A DNA stretch of 64,000 nt from positions 124,001 to 188,000 of the forward strand of contig JANSWO010000009.1 in the NCBI GenBank assembly GCA_024743435.1. Direction: 5' to 3'. Made by a program: the position numbers and the translations under genes. The notes beneath the pieces are model-generated. The model was not told the origin of the DNA, did not search any database, and saw nothing but the letters and a program-made list of their open reading frames with translations. Within the stretch, counting starts at the first letter, position 1; every line of letters begins with the position of its first letter. This document shows positions 24,556 to 33,199 of the stretch, one piece after another. Source of the DNA: Pseudomonadaceae bacterium (GTDB lineage: Bacteria > Pseudomonadota > Gammaproteobacteria > Pseudomonadales > Azotimanducaceae).

Positions 24556-26664
24556 ATGAAAGGTACCGTTCACTACGAAGTACGCGACAACATCGCGTTG
24601 ATGACCATCGACAACCCACCGGTCAACCCGCTTTCAAGCGGTGTCCGGGCAGGCCTGCACGAGGGTGTCAGCAAAGCGCTGGCGGATTCAGCGATCGATG
24701 CGATTGTGCTGACCGGCGCAGGGCGCGCGTTCATTGCCGGCGCCGACATCTCCGAATTCGGTGCCGCTGCTACCGCCGGCCCTAGCCTGGGCGAAGCCCT
24801 CGACATGATGGAAGGCAGCAGCAAACCCATCATCGCAGCGATCAATGGCACGGCGTTTGGCGGCGGTCTCGAGGTTGCGCTCTGCTGTGACTATCGTGTG
24901 GCGGCACCCAGCGCGCCGGTTGGCCTGCCTGAGGTCAAACTGGGCCTGCTACCTGGCGCCGGTGGCACCCAGCGCCTGCCGCGTCTGGTTGGCGCAGAAA
25001 AAGCGTTGCAGTTCATTCTGTCCGGTGACCCGGCAATGGCGCCGCAGGCAAAAGCCCTCGGCATTGTCGATGAGGTTATCGACGGCGATATCGTGGAAGG
25101 CGGCATCGCCTACGCGAAGGAGATCGTGGCTAACGGCAGTACGACTCGCAAGATTCGTAACGAGGAAGCCAAAGTCGAAGCAGATCGCGGTAACGGCCAG
25201 ATTTTCGACGACGCCCGCAAGATGGCCGCTAAGCGTATGCGCGGCCGTTTCGCGCCGGAGATGATCATTCAGTGTGTCGAAGCCGCGGTTAACCTCGGTG
25301 ACTTCGATGCCGGCATGAAGGTCGAGGCCGACTGCTTCCGCCAGTGCATGACGCACCCACAGCGCGAAGCGTTGATCCACATGTTCTTCGCAGAGCGCGA
25401 AGTGGCCAAGATTCCCGATGTGCCCAAAGACACGCCCAAGCGCGATGTGAAGCAGGCGGCGGTCATTGGCTGCGGCACGATGGGCGGTGGCATTGCCATG
25501 AACTTTGCTAACGCCGGAATCCCGGTCACGGTTTTGGAGATGAACTCGGAAGCGCTGGAGCGTGGCCTTGGCGTCATCAAGCGCAACTATGATATCCAGG
25601 CGAAGCGCGGCCGCATGAGCACCGACGCGGTCGACAAGTGCATGGGCCTCATCACCGGCACCACCAACTATGGCGACCTCGGCAACGCGGACGTAATCAT
25701 CGAGGCGGTATACGAGAATATGGAGGTGAAACAGGACATCTTCAGAACCCTCGATGGCGTCGCCAAGCCCGGCGCCATTCTCGCCAGTAATACCTCAGCC
25801 CTGGACATCGACAAGATCGCTGAGGCGACCAAACGCCCCGGCGATGTCATCGGAATGCACTTCTTCTCACCCGCCAACATCATGCGACTGCTGGAAGTGG
25901 TTCGCGGCGAGAAGACCGAGAAAGACGTGATCGCCACGGCGATGGGCCTCGGCAAGAAGCTACGCAAGATTGCGGTACTCTCCGGTAACGCACCGGGCTT
26001 TATCGGCAACCGCATGCTGGGCCAATACACCCGGCAGGCCGGCGAGATCATTCTGCAGGGCGCGACGCCTTACCAGGTGGATTCGGTCATCAACGGCTTC
26101 GGCATGCCCATGGGGCCTTTCCAGATGAACGATCTGGTTGGGCTGGACCTGGGCTGGCGGGCACGCAAGCTGGCGAAGGTCGCACCGGAAGATGTGCCTA
26201 TCACCGCACGAGTTGCTGACAAGCTTTGCGAACTGGAACGCTTCGGGCAGAAGAACGGCCGGGGTTTCTACATCTATGCGGACGGCAGCCGAGTCGGTCA
26301 GCCGGATCCCGAGGTAATCGAAATCGTCGAGGCGACATCGGCTGAACTGGGGATCGAGCGCACCGAGATCTCAGACGAAGAAGTGTTGAAGCGTTGCTTC
26401 TACCCACTGATCAACGAGGGCGCCAAAGTCCTCGAAGAAGGCATTGCGCTGCGGCCGTGTGATATCGACATTGTCTATCTCAACGGCTACGGCTTTCCCG
26501 AAGTTACCGGCGGACCGATGTTCTGGGCTGATCAGCAGGGCCTGGACAACATTCTCGCCGACATCAAACGCTTCGGTGAAACCTATGGCGGTTCAGCCTG
26601 GGAACCCGCGCCGTTGCTCGAAAAGCTCGTCGCGGAAGGCAAGAAGTTCAGCGATCTGCAGTAA
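24556..26664 (+). CDS. Enoyl-CoA hydratase / 3-hydroxyacyl-CoA dehydrogenase bifunctional protein (FadJ/FadB-like)
   Basis: The 702-residue protein starts at the ATG at 24556, with AGGGGGA five bases upstream. Residues 1-190 are the crotonase module with oxyanion segment AGADISEF and catalytic Glu pair at 106 (GGGLEVAL) and 126 (LPEVKLG). Residues 298-690 are the 3-hydroxyacyl-CoA dehydrogenase with NAD motif IGCGTMGG (304-311) and HFFSPANIM. It carries out the middle two steps of beta-oxidation. Organisation resembles the peroxisomal multifunctional enzyme. No FadA thiolase is adjacent, unlike fadBA operons. A strong terminator follows. Confidence 0.92.
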   Translation: MKGTVHYEVRDNIALMTIDNPPVNPLSSGVRAGLHEGVSKALADSAIDAIVLTGAGRAFIAGADISEFGAAATAGPSLGEALDMMEGSSKPIIAAINGTAFGGGLEVALCCDYRVAAPSAPVGLPEVKLGLLPGAGGTQRLPRLVGAEKALQFILSGDPAMAPQAKALGIVDEVIDGDIVEGGIAYAKEIVANGSTTRKIRNEEAKVEADRGNGQIFDDARKMAAKRMRGRFAPEMIIQCVEAAVNLGDFDAGMKVEADCFRQCMTHPQREALIHMFFAEREVAKIPDVPKDTPKRDVKQAAVIGCGTMGGGIAMNFANAGIPVTVLEMNSEALERGLGVIKRNYDIQAKRGRMSTDAVDKCMGLITGTTNYGDLGNADVIIEAVYENMEVKQDIFRTLDGVAKPGAILASNTSALDIDKIAEATKRPGDVIGMHFFSPANIMRLLEVVRGEKTEKDVIATAMGLGKKLRKIAVLSGNAPGFIGNRMLGQYTRQAGEIILQGATPYQVDSVINGFGMPMGPFQMNDLVGLDLGWRARKLAKVAPEDVPITARVADKLCELERFGQKNGRGFYIYADGSRVGQPDPEVIEIVEATSAELGIERTEISDEEVLKRCFYPLINEGAKVLEEGIALRPCDIDIVYLNGYGFPEVTGGPMFWADQQGLDNILADIKRFGETYGGSAWEPAPLLEKLVAEGKKFSDLQ

Positions 26665-26681
26665 TACCGCAGCTTGATGCA

Positions 26682-26711
26682 GCAGCCGCCCTGTCGGGCG
26701 GCTGCTTTCTT
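26682..26711 (+). terminator. Rho-independent terminator
   Basis: A 10-bp GC-rich stem (GCAGCCGCCC/GGGCGGCTGC) with loop TGTC is followed by TTTCTT, 18 bases after the stop of the beta-oxidation gene. This is the clearest intrinsic terminator of the window. Confidence 0.9.
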
Positions 26712-26722
26712 CCAGGCAAGCT

Positions 26723-27067
26723 CTAGGCTTGCGCGCGCTGGGCTCCCAGCAACATCTCTCGCACGTCGCCACCGCAGCGAAAACTGACGAAGAGCAGATA
26801 AGCGGTCAGAAAAGGTGCGCCCAGGAAAAAACCACCTACCCCCAAGGCCAGACCGGCCGGTGTGAAGTGGTTGCGCCAGGCCAACCAAAACCCGGACAGC
26901 ATCAGAAAGCCCAGAAAATCGAGGTTGAACTGCCCAGGCCAGCCCATCTTCAGTATGTCGCCGAAAAATACGGGCAACAGGCCCATCCCGTGCTCAGCCA
27001 CCACAAACACCGTATAGATAGCGATGGTTGCGAAGATAACGACCAATAGTGTTCTGAATGCCTGCAA
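26723..27067 (-). CDS. Uncharacterised small multi-pass membrane protein
   Basis: The frame runs on the minus strand. I place the start at a TTG (27067), eight bases after GGAG; the frame opens slightly further up at 27085. The protein has about 114 residues with three or four hydrophobic helices (RTLLVVIFATIAIYTVFVV near the start, LDFLGFLMLSGFWLAW in the middle, then GLALGVGGFFLG…TAYLLFV). A polar loop GWPGQFNLD precedes the second helix. No catalytic motif is seen and I do not recognise the family with certainty. It converges on the beta-oxidation gene. Confidence 0.7.
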   Translation of the reverse strand: MQAFRTLLVVIFATIAIYTVFVVAEHGMGLLPVFFGDILKMGWPGQFNLDFLGFLMLSGFWLAWRNHFTPAGLALGVGGFFLGAPFLTAYLLFVSFRCGGDVREMLLGAQRAQA

Positions 27068-27284
27068 AACGCCCTCTCCCGACAAAGACTGAATGACTCC
27101 TCCAGAGCTTGCCGGAAACCTGGCTTCAGGCCAATTACTCCACAGATAATGAGATTCGAGTCAGCCTATCCGCCCGTCCAATACAGTTCGCGAAAGCCGT
27201 ATGGTTAACACCGTATAGTCTCATTCACTCGAACTCACGCCTTCTGCAAAATGTGCTTACCGGAACTCAGGAAGAGACTCAACT

Positions 27285-28142
27285 ATGCCCTCGATGCGAA
27301 CATTTCCCCTAGCCACCAGCGTACTGGCAGCCGCGCTATTCGTTGCCGGCTGCGCCTCGGTTTCCGAAACCGAGCCAGCCACACCCGCAACGCCCCCTGT
27401 CCCTGTTGCCCCTCCCCTCGCCGCTGACGTTTGCCTCGATGCTGGCCCGCAAACACCGCGAGACATCAGCTCCGTCACAGGGACCAACCCGGTGACGTTT
27501 GGCATCGCGCCGAGCGCGGCGAACATGAACCTATGCAACATCCACACTCACACCAATGCTGAGCATAAAGGCCCTGGCTACTCGATGTTCGTAAACGCAA
27601 CGGATCGCGGCGGCTTTGCCTGCAATGACACCGCGAGCCTCACGCCAGCAGAACTCGAGCCTGCACCGGGTGCTTACGGGGGTGTTGTTCCTGGCGAAAC
27701 CATCGAGGTGCACTGGGTGCACACGAGCTGCGATGCGAGCCCCGGCGAAGGCCTTGGCGCCTGTGTACCGGCAGGCTGCGACAACCCTACTTTGCGGGTC
27801 GAGGCGCAGGTGTTTTTGGTGGTGAACGACGATAACGCTTTGGACTTCACTGACTTCGCCTACGCCGGCCCACCCTCCTCCGGAATGCACCAGGCGAAAG
27901 CATTGCCCAGCGGCACCGGCGATCCGGTCCAGTTCTTAGGCTCAACCACCGGACCGAGCTATACCAGCCAGATGTGCTCACCAGCCCAGGTGACATGGAA
28001 CGTCCGGCCGATGTGCGCAAAAGTCGATATCAACTCACTGCATCGGTGGGCCGAAGACGGCAACCCGTTCAATGAGAGCAAGTCGCACGGCGTGCGCCAA
28101 CTGGTTCGCGATCCGCGCCTGCTGTCACCCATCGGCAACTAA
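27285..28142 (+). CDS. Delta-class carbonic anhydrase, lipoprotein
   Basis: The 285-residue exported protein has a lipobox ending in VAGC (Cys23) and a Pro/Ala/Thr linker. It carries the signatures of the delta carbonic anhydrases first found in diatoms: CNIHTHTNAEHKG (84-96) and EVHWVHTSCD (141-150). These hold the His residues expected to bind zinc (candidates 87, 89, 143). Such enzymes interconvert CO2 and bicarbonate, here outside the cytoplasm. GGAAG precedes the ATG. Many Cys residues (84, 113, 149 and others) suggest periplasmic disulfides. The next gene starts four bases after the stop, so the two form an operon. Confidence 0.85.
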   Translation: MPSMRTFPLATSVLAAALFVAGCASVSETEPATPATPPVPVAPPLAADVCLDAGPQTPRDISSVTGTNPVTFGIAPSAANMNLCNIHTHTNAEHKGPGYSMFVNATDRGGFACNDTASLTPAELEPAPGAYGGVVPGETIEVHWVHTSCDASPGEGLGACVPAGCDNPTLRVEAQVFLVVNDDNALDFTDFAYAGPPSSGMHQAKALPSGTGDPVQFLGSTTGPSYTSQMCSPAQVTWNVRPMCAKVDINSLHRWAEDGNPFNESKSHGVRQLVRDPRLLSPIGN

Positions 28143-28146
28143 ACCG

Positions 28147-28869
28147 GTGTTTCCTCGACGCCTCGCGGCGGCCTCTGTGGCCGCCGTTTTATTGCTGGCT
28201 GGCGGAACTGTTGCGCACGCCAGTACAACGGGCGGCGTATTCGGTCCGGTGGTCGATGAGGGTCATCGATCGCTGCAGTATCGAGCCGCCCATGATCTTG
28301 ACAGTCATGCCTTCAGTCACCGCCTGCACGCGCAATCTGCACTGACCGGCTCGCTCATGCTGCGGGGTGTGATTCAGGGTCGAAAGACCAATGATGCACG
28401 CAGCGATCTCGACCTGCTCCAAGCCGAGCTGTTCTGGGAACTGAGTGATGATCAATCAGCCTCCAAACATGGCCTGCGAGTCGATCTGACCTGGCGAGAT
28501 GACCAGCAACCATCATCGGTTGGCCTGAACTGGATGAGCGATTGGACCACCAGCAGTGGTTGGCTGCTTCGCGCAATCGCCATGTCAGACATCCAGTTCG
28601 ATAGCAATCGAGCGTCGGGTGTCGGGCTGCAAACGCGCATGCACGCATCCAAACCGATAAACAACCGCACCCGCGCTGGCGTCGAGCTTTTCAGCCGATA
28701 CGGCCGAACCGATGATCTGGCCGGCATCAATGACCAAAGCCATCTCGCAGGCCCCATCATCGATATCAGAACCGACAATGGCTGGAGCGTTTTTACCGGC
28801 GTGTTGCTCGGGCTAACAAACGGCTCACCGGATGCACAGATCCGGCTGTGGCTTACCCGCAGCCTGTGA
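28147..28869 (+). CDS. Secreted protein of unknown function, partner of the carbonic anhydrase gene
   Basis: The 240-residue frame begins at a GTG four bases after the carbonic anhydrase stop, with a signal peptide cleaved near GGTVAHA (about 25). The mature part is rich in Ser, Thr, Asp and Gln with alternating hydrophobic residues (LRVDLTWRDD, GWLLRAIAMSD, SVFTGVLLGL). It ends with aromatic-hydrophobic RLWLTRSL, which suggests a small outer-membrane beta-barrel. I recognise no family. The tight spacing suggests that it places or feeds the carbonic anhydrase, which is inference. No strong ribosome site precedes the GTG. Confidence 0.65.
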   Translation: MFPRRLAAASVAAVLLLAGGTVAHASTTGGVFGPVVDEGHRSLQYRAAHDLDSHAFSHRLHAQSALTGSLMLRGVIQGRKTNDARSDLDLLQAELFWELSDDQSASKHGLRVDLTWRDDQQPSSVGLNWMSDWTTSSGWLLRAIAMSDIQFDSNRASGVGLQTRMHASKPINNRTRAGVELFSRYGRTDDLAGINDQSHLAGPIIDIRTDNGWSVFTGVLLGLTNGSPDAQIRLWLTRSL

Positions 28870-28901
28870 TCAGCCAGGCCGCGAACCCCGGAACATAGCA
28901 G

Positions 28902-30152
28902 TCAACGGTTCGCGCGCAGATACTGGCTTAGCACTTCAGACGGCTTGCCCAGAACCTGCTGGATCGCTCGCCCGAGATCCTCGCGACTCACGCTTCCCCG
29001 AGGCATGGAGGCAACAACGTCATCCAAACGCCCGGACAATTCGGCATCGATCTCAGCGAACATCAGAGCGGCAGCCGCCGTATTCGCACCCGTCGATGGA
29101 TCTGCTAGCGATGCATTCTCTGCCTTGGCCCATTGGGCAAGCGTATCGAGCGTTCGCTGCATGCGTTTGGCCGTGGCTCCGCCGCTACGTCTAAGTAGCT
29201 CTATGGCGTAGTACTCGGCCAGGCCTTCGACCAGCCAGTCGTCTCCCTCCGCTGGAATCCAGCCCGAGGCAACGTGCACGAGCTCATGGAGCAGCGTGCT
29301 CGTCCCGTTTTCGCTGATCAGCGGCCTGGCTTCATGCACATAGAGAGAATTCGGGCCGGATAAGCCACCTCGCCAGAACGACGCGGGCGCACCGACGATG
29401 AGCAACCGATCCGCCGGCTCTGGGAATACTTTGAACAGCTCTGGTAGCGTCCACTGCAGAAATGCGAGTGTATCCATTCGCCGATAGCCTGAAGCGACCG
29501 GAGCAGCCACCGCCACACGTCGGCCACTAATAACTGCACGTCGTACTCCAATGTCGCCCGCTGTATACCAGCCAGTCGGCCTATTGAAATTCCGCGTGCC
29601 GGCCAACTCGATCACTTTGTCTGCTGCTGGTCCGTACCGAGTTTCAAAAGACCAGTCATCTTCGCTCGCCGTTAACCTCATACGGCTGACGCTGCGCGCA
29701 TTCTTCAGCGTGCGAACCGAGGCGGGAGGAAACAGATCCCCCAATCTGCCAAGGGCCCACTCATCCGTCAGCCGTGCATCAAATGCACCGCCCCGCTTCT
29801 CATCCACCGTAATGCGGAAACGCAATTCACCACCTGCCTTGGGCACCTGCCAGATCAGCTGATCCGGGTTCGACGCATCAACCTCAGTTGAGTCCCAAGC
29901 TGCACCGATAGGCGCAAGCATCGACGCCGACCGTCGCAACTTCAGCTCACGCAGAACGGCGCTTGTCTGGCGTACGGTAATCGCTACATCGGCGACACCC
30001 TCAGCCGATTGGAAGTGAGCTGAAAAATCCACCTCATAGAGCAATCGCGCAGCCTCTTGCGGCGCCTCAGCCCGGGCACAGCCCGTCACGAGCAAGCCGA
30101 TCAGGCAAAGACCAATCACGCCTAAGCGCTCCGCCAGGTGGGCAACTTTCAC
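28902..30152 (-). CDS. HExxH zinc metallopeptidase-like lipoprotein (gluzincin, M1-like)
   Basis: The 416-residue protein from GTG 30152 has a lipobox LLVTGC (Cys25) following one hydrophobic stretch. The N-terminal 200 residues look beta-rich, like the leading domain of M1/M61 peptidases. The zinc site is HELVH (His289, Glu290, His293) and the likely third ligand is the Glu of VEGLAEYYA at 309. The spacing to that Glu is 15 residues, not the 18 typical of M1, so this may be a separate clan. An earlier in-frame start (30206) would overlap the acyl-CoA dehydrogenase. The substrate is unknown. It is exported and lipid-anchored. Confidence 0.78.
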   Translation of the reverse strand: MKVAHLAERLGVIGLCLIGLLVTGCARAEAPQEAARLLYEVDFSAHFQSAEGVADVAITVRQTSAVLRELKLRRSASMLAPIGAAWDSTEVDASNPDQLIWQVPKAGGELRFRITVDEKRGGAFDARLTDEWALGRLGDLFPPASVRTLKNARSVSRMRLTASEDDWSFETRYGPAADKVIELAGTRNFNRPTGWYTAGDIGVRRAVISGRRVAVAAPVASGYRRMDTLAFLQWTLPELFKVFPEPADRLLIVGAPASFWRGGLSGPNSLYVHEARPLISENGTSTLLHELVHVASGWIPAEGDDWLVEGLAEYYAIELLRRSGGATAKRMQRTLDTLAQWAKAENASLADPSTGANTAAAALMFAEIDAELSGRLDDVVASMPRGSVSREDLGRAIQQVLGKPSEVLSQYLRANR

Positions 30153-30165
30153 AACCGAGCGCCCG

Positions 30166-31326
30166 CTAGAAACTGCGCGGCATGCCGAGTACATGCTCGC
30201 CAACAAAGCTTAGGATGAGGTTCGTGCTGATCGGCGCGATCTGGTAGAGGCGGGTTTCTCTGAACTTGCGTTCAATATGATATTCCTTGGCGAAAGCGAA
30301 ACCGCCGTGGGTCTGCATGCAGACATCACCCGCTTTCCACGAAGCTTCCGAGGCCAGCATTTTTGCCATGTTCGCCTCGGCGCCGCAGGGCTCTCCAGCG
30401 TCGAACATGCGAGCCGCCTTGTCGACCATCAGCGCCGCCGCCTCGACCTCGGTATAGCTACGAGCAATCGGGAACTGTACGCCCTGGTTCATGCCGATCG
30501 GACGATCGAACACGACGCGCTCGTTGGCATAGCTCACCGCTTTGTCGATGAAATAGCGGCCATCGCCAACACACTCCGAAGCAATCAGAATTCGCTCGGC
30601 ATTCATGCCATCGAGGATGACCTTAAAGCCCTCGCCTTCTTTACCCAGCAGCGTGTCGGCGCCGATTCGCAGGTTATCGAAGAAGAGCTCGCAGGAGTGA
30701 TGGTTGATCATGGATTCGATCGGGCGAATCTCCAGGCCATTGCCGACAGCTTCGCGCAGATCGATGAGAAAGGCTGACAAACCCTGAGTCTTCTTGGCGA
30801 CCTGGTCGGCCGGGGTCGTTCGAGCAAGCAACACCATGAGATCGGAGTGCTCGATGCGTGAGATCCAGACCTTCTGGCCGTTTATCAGATAGTCGTCGCC
30901 ATCGCGCGTCGCCGTTGTTTTGAGCGAGGTGGTGTTCGTACCCGTAGTCGGCTCGGTGACACCGAACGTCTGCAAGCGCAGCTCACCCGCGGCGATTGCC
31001 GGGAGATAACGCCGTTTCTGCGCTTCGCTGCCGTGCCTGAGCACCGAGCCCATCACGTACATCTGGGCATGGCAGGCTCCCGCGTGCGCACCGGACCGGC
31101 AGATCTCTTCCATCACTGCTGCGCCTTCGAGCACGCCGAGCCCGGAGCCGCCGTATTCTTCGGGAATCAGGACGGTCAAAAACCCCGAGGTAGTGAGCTC
31201 GGAAACAAACTCCGTCGGAAATCCGCCTTTGCGATCAAGCTCTAGCCAATAATCCTCACCGTACTTCGCACAGAGCTTGCGTACCGAATCGCGAATCTCA
31301 GCAATTTCTTCAACACTGGAAGTCAT
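30166..31326 (-). CDS. Acyl-CoA dehydrogenase with relocated catalytic base
   Basis: The 386-residue flavoenzyme starts at the ATG at 31326 after AGGTG. FAD-contact segments TFGVTEPTTGTNTTSL and QKVWISRIEHSD are typical. The usual YEGT catalytic Glu near the C-terminus is absent (LYQIAPISTNLI instead). A Glu is present in NAERILIASE, where isovaleryl- and long-chain acyl-CoA dehydrogenases keep their base in helix G. It should therefore oxidise an acyl-CoA to a 2-enoyl-CoA, perhaps a branched or long one. It lies downstream of coxMS but behind a terminator, with the peptidase gene 13 bases after it. Confidence 0.9.
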   Translation of the reverse strand: MTSSVEEIAEIRDSVRKLCAKYGEDYWLELDRKGGFPTEFVSELTTSGFLTVLIPEEYGGSGLGVLEGAAVMEEICRSGAHAGACHAQMYVMGSVLRHGSEAQKRRYLPAIAAGELRLQTFGVTEPTTGTNTTSLKTTATRDGDDYLINGQKVWISRIEHSDLMVLLARTTPADQVAKKTQGLSAFLIDLREAVGNGLEIRPIESMINHHSCELFFDNLRIGADTLLGKEGEGFKVILDGMNAERILIASECVGDGRYFIDKAVSYANERVVFDRPIGMNQGVQFPIARSYTEVEAAALMVDKAARMFDAGEPCGAEANMAKMLASEASWKAGDVCMQTHGGFAFAKEYHIERKFRETRLYQIAPISTNLILSFVGEHVLGMPRSF

Positions 31327-31433
31327 ATCAACGCACCTGCCTGTTGAGCCGGGATTATCGCACAGCGCCAGCGGCGAGCCTTGTGCCGGCTCATCACTTA
31401 CAGGCAAAGATAGCGGCAAAGAATGAGGCAAAG

Positions 31434-31455
31434 AAAAAGGCGCCCGAAGGCGCCC
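31434..31455 (-). terminator. Rho-independent terminator after coxS-like gene
   Basis: Read on the minus strand, stem GGCGCC with loop TTCG is followed by TTTTTCTTT (A-run at 31434-31438 on the plus strand). It lies about 60 bases after the stop of the iron-sulfur subunit gene and separates it from the acyl-CoA dehydrogenase gene. Confidence 0.85.
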
Positions 31456-31515
31456 TGTTTGCTGCTCTGGCCGAGTCAATCGGCGTCTTTAGGCGTCTTC
31501 AGCCGCCGATGCCCA

Positions 31516-31995
31516 CTATGCCGGATGGGCGAGATCCTTCGCGGCATCCTGCACCGCACGCACGATCTTGTCGTAGCCAGTGCAACGACAAAGGTTGCCG
31601 GCGAGCCAGTAGCGAATGGTTTTCTCATCAGGGTTCGGGTCTTTCTCAAGCAGCGCCTTGGTAGCTACTATCAGGCCCGGCGTGCAGATACCGCATTGCA
31701 GCGCAGCGTTTTCGAGAAACTTCTGTTGAATCGGGTGCAAACCGTCCGCGTTCGCGATGCCTTCCACCGTTCCAACTGCCTTGCCCTGAGCCTCGACGCC
31801 CAGCACCAGGCACGAACAAACCAGCCTGCCATCAAGCGTGACCGAGCAGGCGCCGCAGTCACCGGTTCCACAGCCTTCTTTCGTGCCGGTTTTGCCCAAT
31901 TCATCCCGCAATACGTCGAGCAGCGTCTGATTGGGATCACAGAGAAACTCAACCGTTTCGCTGTTGACCGTTGTGGTTACGTGTACTTTTGCCAT
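31516..31995 (-). CDS. [2Fe-2S] small subunit, xanthine dehydrogenase/CO dehydrogenase family (CoxS-like)
   Basis: The 159-residue protein has two [2Fe-2S] domains. The ferredoxin-like N-terminal cluster motif is CGTGDCGAC with a later Cys pair in LVCSC. The C-terminal helical domain has CGICTPG and LCRCTGY. Such subunits carry electrons from a molybdopterin subunit to FAD. AGGAATT lies upstream of the ATG. The FAD subunit gene is immediately upstream (115-bp gap). The molybdenum subunit gene, normally next to these, is not in the window. Confidence 0.93.
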   Translation of the reverse strand: MAKVHVTTTVNSETVEFLCDPNQTLLDVLRDELGKTGTKEGCGTGDCGACSVTLDGRLVCSCLVLGVEAQGKAVGTVEGIANADGLHPIQQKFLENAALQCGICTPGLIVATKALLEKDPNPDEKTIRYWLAGNLCRCTGYDKIVRAVQDAAKDLAHPA

Positions 31996-32110
31996 TGTCG
32001 ATAATTCCTGTTCGAAACCCAGGCCTCCGCCCGGCCTGCATCTTGTAGAGTTGTTGTTCCGCTCTGCCCTGGCGCTCTACGCAAGCGTCAGCGGCACCAT
32101 GTTCTTCGCG

Positions 32111-32980
32111 CTAACCGCGTGCCCGGTCGCGAGCGATTGCTGCTGCCCGGCGGCAAAGAACACCCACAACCTTTTGGCGATACTCAACCGTGCCTCGCTT
32201 GTCACTGATCGGTGACGCTGCGGCGCTGCAGGCAGCACCCGCGGCCGCCAGGGCATCATCGTCCAGCTTGCTTCCGATGAGTGCAGCCGCAGCATCAGGC
32301 ACGAGCAACGCGGTGGGTGCGACGGCGCCAATGGCCACACGAGCCGCTGTGCAGACGCCATTGCCATCAACGTCAACGCGAACGCCACAGCCGGCAACCG
32401 CAATATCCATCTCGGTGCGAGGGATAAAGCGAAGGTAGGCATCACCCGTATTCGACGTGGGTTTGGGAATACGCAGGCCAAGGAGCAGCTCCCCTTTGTC
32501 CAGCGCATTCTTGCCAACACCAACCACGAAGTCCTCGGCAGCAAGTTCCCGTTGACCGGAGGGACCCGCAATGACACATACCGCCCCATTGGCGATCAGA
32601 GCCGGGATCGAATCCCCTGCTGGTGAGGCGTTACACAGATTTCCACCGATGCTCGCCCGGCCTTGAATCTGGGTGGAACCAATGAGGTCTGCTGCCTCCA
32701 GCAGCCCCGGCAGAAGCGCTTTGAGCTCTGCGTTTTCGTTCAGTACCGCACTCGGTATGGCTGCGCCGATGTAGATCTGATCGCTACCGATATCCAGCGC
32801 GTTGGTTTCTGGCAGCGCTTTGATATCAACGATCGTACGAGGCGTTCGATCTAGGCTTTTCAGCTGCACCAGCACATCTGTGCCACCGGCGAGCATCTGA
32901 CATCGTGTGTCGCCGGCATCCGACAACAGCGCAACTGCATCGGCAACGCTCGCTGGCGTTGCAAAGGCAAAACTGGACAT
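32111..32980 (-). CDS. FAD-binding medium subunit, xanthine dehydrogenase/CO dehydrogenase family (CoxM-like)
   Basis: The 289-residue protein has the family's FAD-binding motifs AGGTDVLVQLK (31-41) and SIGGNLCNASPAGDS (near 110-124), plus a C-terminal CO-dehydrogenase flavoprotein domain (GAVAPTALLVPDA). AGAGGGGA precedes the ATG. With the [2Fe-2S] gene downstream it forms two thirds of a molybdenum hydroxylase. A divergent 219-bp region separates it from pepQ and should hold both promoters. Confidence 0.92.
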   Translation of the reverse strand: MSSFAFATPASVADAVALLSDAGDTRCQMLAGGTDVLVQLKSLDRTPRTIVDIKALPETNALDIGSDQIYIGAAIPSAVLNENAELKALLPGLLEAADLIGSTQIQGRASIGGNLCNASPAGDSIPALIANGAVCVIAGPSGQRELAAEDFVVGVGKNALDKGELLLGLRIPKPTSNTGDAYLRFIPRTEMDIAVAGCGVRVDVDGNGVCTAARVAIGAVAPTALLVPDAAAALIGSKLDDDALAAAGAACSAAASPISDKRGTVEYRQKVVGVLCRRAAAIARDRARG

Positions 32981-33199
32981 GGTTCCCCTCTCCCCAATAC
33001 TCGAAAATCATTCAATTAGGGCTATGTATAACACGATCTCAGTCCGTACAACACGCAACCCGCGCCGACTGTACAATCGCCATGATCGACGCCCGACATC
33101 CGCGTCACAACCATCACCTAGCCAAGCTTTGAATCCAGCGCCCGCCGGCCTGACAAACGAGCCAGTACTGTCGAACTTCGTCTTGAGAGAAGCACCCCC

